This document shows positions 45,202-46,901 of a stretch of 46,901 nt of DNA, piece after piece. Location: contig JAGHQL010000197.1 in NCBI GenBank assembly GCA_020080175.1, forward strand, positions 1 through 46,901. The letters run 5' to 3'. The notes under the pieces were generated by a model. It ran no database searches and was not told the origin of the DNA. It worked only from the letters and a program-made list of their open reading frames with translations. The position numbers and the translations under genes are program-made. Source of the DNA: Glutinoglossum americanum. Lineage: Eukaryota > Ascomycota > Geoglossomycetes > Geoglossales > Geoglossaceae. The stretch's first letter is position 1. Every line of letters starts with the position of its first letter.

Positions 45202-45229
45202 GCGATCGCACCCACTTTAACCCACCACC

Positions 45230-46768
45230 ATGCCACGAAAACGGAGCTCTAGAATGGTCGAAATGAATTCTAAAATGGATGAAGCAATTGCTGCTATGCG
45301 CAATAGACAATTTAAAACTGTATATGCTGCATCAGTGCACTTTAAAGTTGATCGCAGTACTTTGTCGCGTCGCCTTAAAGAACAGCAATCTCATGCTCAA
45401 GGTTACGAATCCTCACAATTGCTTTCTAAGGCCGAAGAGGATGCATTGTATCTATGGTGCAAGCGATTAACTATTGGAGGATATCCAGCAAGCCATCAGG
45501 TGATGAAGGAAATGGCTATGAAACTTCTATTGCGACGCATCGTCAAAGTCAATATCGCAAACATGTAGCTAGTTACAACTCCGACAATCGGCAAAGAATA
45601 GGTTAAACATTTTCTTAAGTGGTATTCTACCTTAACTACTGTTTTTAGTCGAACAATCGACCTTTCAAGATGGCGCGATACAATACCTGAAGTTATTAAC
45701 GCATGGTTTGATACGTTCGAGGATGCATCAAGGTCTTATCGATTCGACAAGCATAACATCTACAATATGAATGAGACAGGTTTTGCAATTGGAACTAGTC
45801 AAACTAATAAAGTTATTATCGACAGTAGTCTTAGGACTCGGTATAAGGTTCAGCCTGGTCGACAAGAGTGGGTTATAATTATAGAATGTATAAGTGCTGA
45901 TGGAACTGCTCTTTCTTCTCTTGTGATTTTCAAAGTAGCAAACATCAACAACAGCTGGATATCGGAATCTGTACCTTGGGACTGGATATTCAGCAATAGT
46001 TCTAAAGGATGGACTAGTAATGAGCATGGTATAGAGTGGTTGAGGCGGGTGTTTGAACCAGCAACTCGTGAAAAGGCAATAGGCAAACCCTGTTTATTAA
46101 TCTGTGATGGTTATAACAGTCATATATCGGATAACTTTATTGCTCATTACATGGAGCATAATATTATCCTACTAGTTCTACCGCCACATACATCACATTA
46201 TACTCAACCACTTGATGTAATAGTTTTTGGACCACTTGCAACTGCTTTAAGTCAACAAACTGATTACCTTCCTGTTTCAAGAATCAGTAAAGCAGAATGG
46301 ATTGAACTATATATTAAGGCTCGTCAGAAGGCTATTACCTCTCAGAATATTTGTTTTGGATGGCGTGGAGCTGGACTGGTTCCAATACAACGTTCTAAGG
46401 TTCTTCGTTACATTCCTTCTATGCAATCAATAACACCAATCACATCTGCAAACCGACTAGAATTTCCTCTTCGAGCGGTTACCGGCTCACCTCCTGATTC
46501 AGCGATACTCGAACAAGCCAATGCAACCTTCAATTCTCAAGTTGGGAGTAGAAATCCATTGGATACGTCTGTGCAAAAATATGCGAAAACCCTTACTCAT
46601 ACTTCAGAACACCTTGCTGCACAGGTTGCTATACTGCGCAAGGAGAAAAAAGATCAGGAAGTGATCTTGACTAAGAGAAGAAAGCAATCAGGCAAGAGAG
46701 TGGCTGTTAAGGGCCATTTTATGCTTAGTACGGCGGAAATTCGAGACAACGTACAGAAAGCAGAAAAG
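45230..46768 (+). pseudogene. Pogo-type DDE transposase, nearly open but inactivated
   Basis: It starts MPRKRSSRMVEMNSKMDEAI (psq HTH), continues through the CENPB-type HTH, and reads on through the DDE core LLICDGYNSH and QPLDVIVFGPLATAL. Two stops interrupt it near 45566-45568 (CAG in copy A) and 45599-45601 (TGG in copy A), both C-to-T type changes. The first catalytic Asp is Asn here: NMNETGF instead of NIDETGF. The coding tail (acidic C-terminus) is separated by the LTR. It is inactive as a transposase in three independent ways. Confidence 0.88.
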
Positions 46769-46901
46769 TGTTACGGTGGCCACCGGGTAAGGGCCCGGTG
46801 GGCCACCAAACAAGCTGAGAAGGAGGGCTAGCCCTGAGGAAGGCCGGCGGAGCATAGGGGGGTCCACCCTATACGTAATACACTAAGCCGATGACATACG
46901 A
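46769..46901 (+). mobile_element. LTR 5' end of the same retrotransposon family
   Basis: A fossil that begins TGTTACGGTGGCCACCGGG immediately after transposase codons for QKAEK. Its 133 bases match the minus-strand start of the LTR at 10407-11122 with about 15 differences, nearly all transitions. The window ends inside it, so it cannot be told whether it is a solo LTR or the edge of a longer element. The target duplication cannot be checked. Confidence 0.8.

Larger units (their letters stand above)
45154..46901 (+). mobile_element. Fot1/pogo DNA transposon, copy B (cut by window end)
   Basis: It starts GAGTCCGAGATGGCCATTTG right after TA (45152-45153), matching the terminal repeat of copy A. 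Transposase coding begins 76 bases in, as in copy A. An LTR interrupts it from 46769, and the right terminal repeat lies beyond the window. It is less decayed than copy A. Confidence 0.88.

Noticed and set aside
46769-46831. The transposase frame continuing past 46768 (CYGGHRVRARWATKQAEKEG)
   Set aside because: This is read-through into the LTR, not transposase sequence.

Overview
The window is nuclear DNA of a filamentous ascomycete (Pezizomycotina). The evidence is short spliceosomal introns of about 45-160 nt with GTRNGN donors, gene families typical of filamentous fungi (an NLR with hydrolase, NB-ARC and TPR parts, a kinase-ankyrin protein, repeat-rich GPI surface proteins), Fot1/pogo-type transposons, and base changes that look like repeat-induced point mutation (RIP). 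The species cannot be named from sequence alone. Splice sites given here were read by eye; most are supported because they restore one continuous protein frame.

Region by region. (1) 0.25-8.9 kb: two large minus-strand genes of fungal self/non-self or stress-sensing type, an NLR-like gene (alpha/beta-hydrolase, NB-ARC, 13 TPRs) and a protein kinase fused to a long ankyrin array. (2) 9.36-12.36 kb: a dead Fot1/pogo transposon with both terminal inverted repeats and TA duplications, invaded by a solo LTR and probably by a second LTR-like piece; then AT-rich relic DNA and a 271-bp MITE-like element. (3) 14.5-21.9 kb: a PGAP4/TMEM246-like membrane glycosyltransferase gene with a frameshift, a small GPI-anchored secreted protein gene (three exons) and a BTB/POZ gene (three exons, first exon 44 nt). 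(4) 21.9-27.3 kb: a gene desert, ending in a truncated heavy-metal-associated (HMA) fragment. (5) 28.9-37.8 kb: a multi-pass membrane protein, an unrecognised protein, a membrane-anchored aspartic-protease-like protein that has lost its first catalytic Asp, and, head to head with it, a repeat-bearing surface protein. (6) 38.3-42.2 kb: a three-exon gene encoding four nucleic-acid-processing domains in one 1,265-aa chain (2H phosphoesterase, EEP nuclease, poly(A)-polymerase-like nucleotidyltransferase, MJ1316/DUF504), best read as an RNA end-repair enzyme. (7) 43.6-46.9 kb: an LRR relic with an in-frame stop, then a second Fot1/pogo copy interrupted near its 3' end by the same LTR family seen in the first copy.

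How the genes may work together. No biosynthetic cluster is visible. The NLR and kinase-ankyrin genes are neighbours on the same strand and could belong to one sensing locus. The aspartic-protease-like and surface-protein genes share a 566-bp divergent promoter and probably act at the cell surface. The RNA-repair gene stands alone and is the most mechanistically striking locus. The two transposon copies, each retaining tryptophan codons the other has lost to stops, record RIP-like mutation in this lineage.
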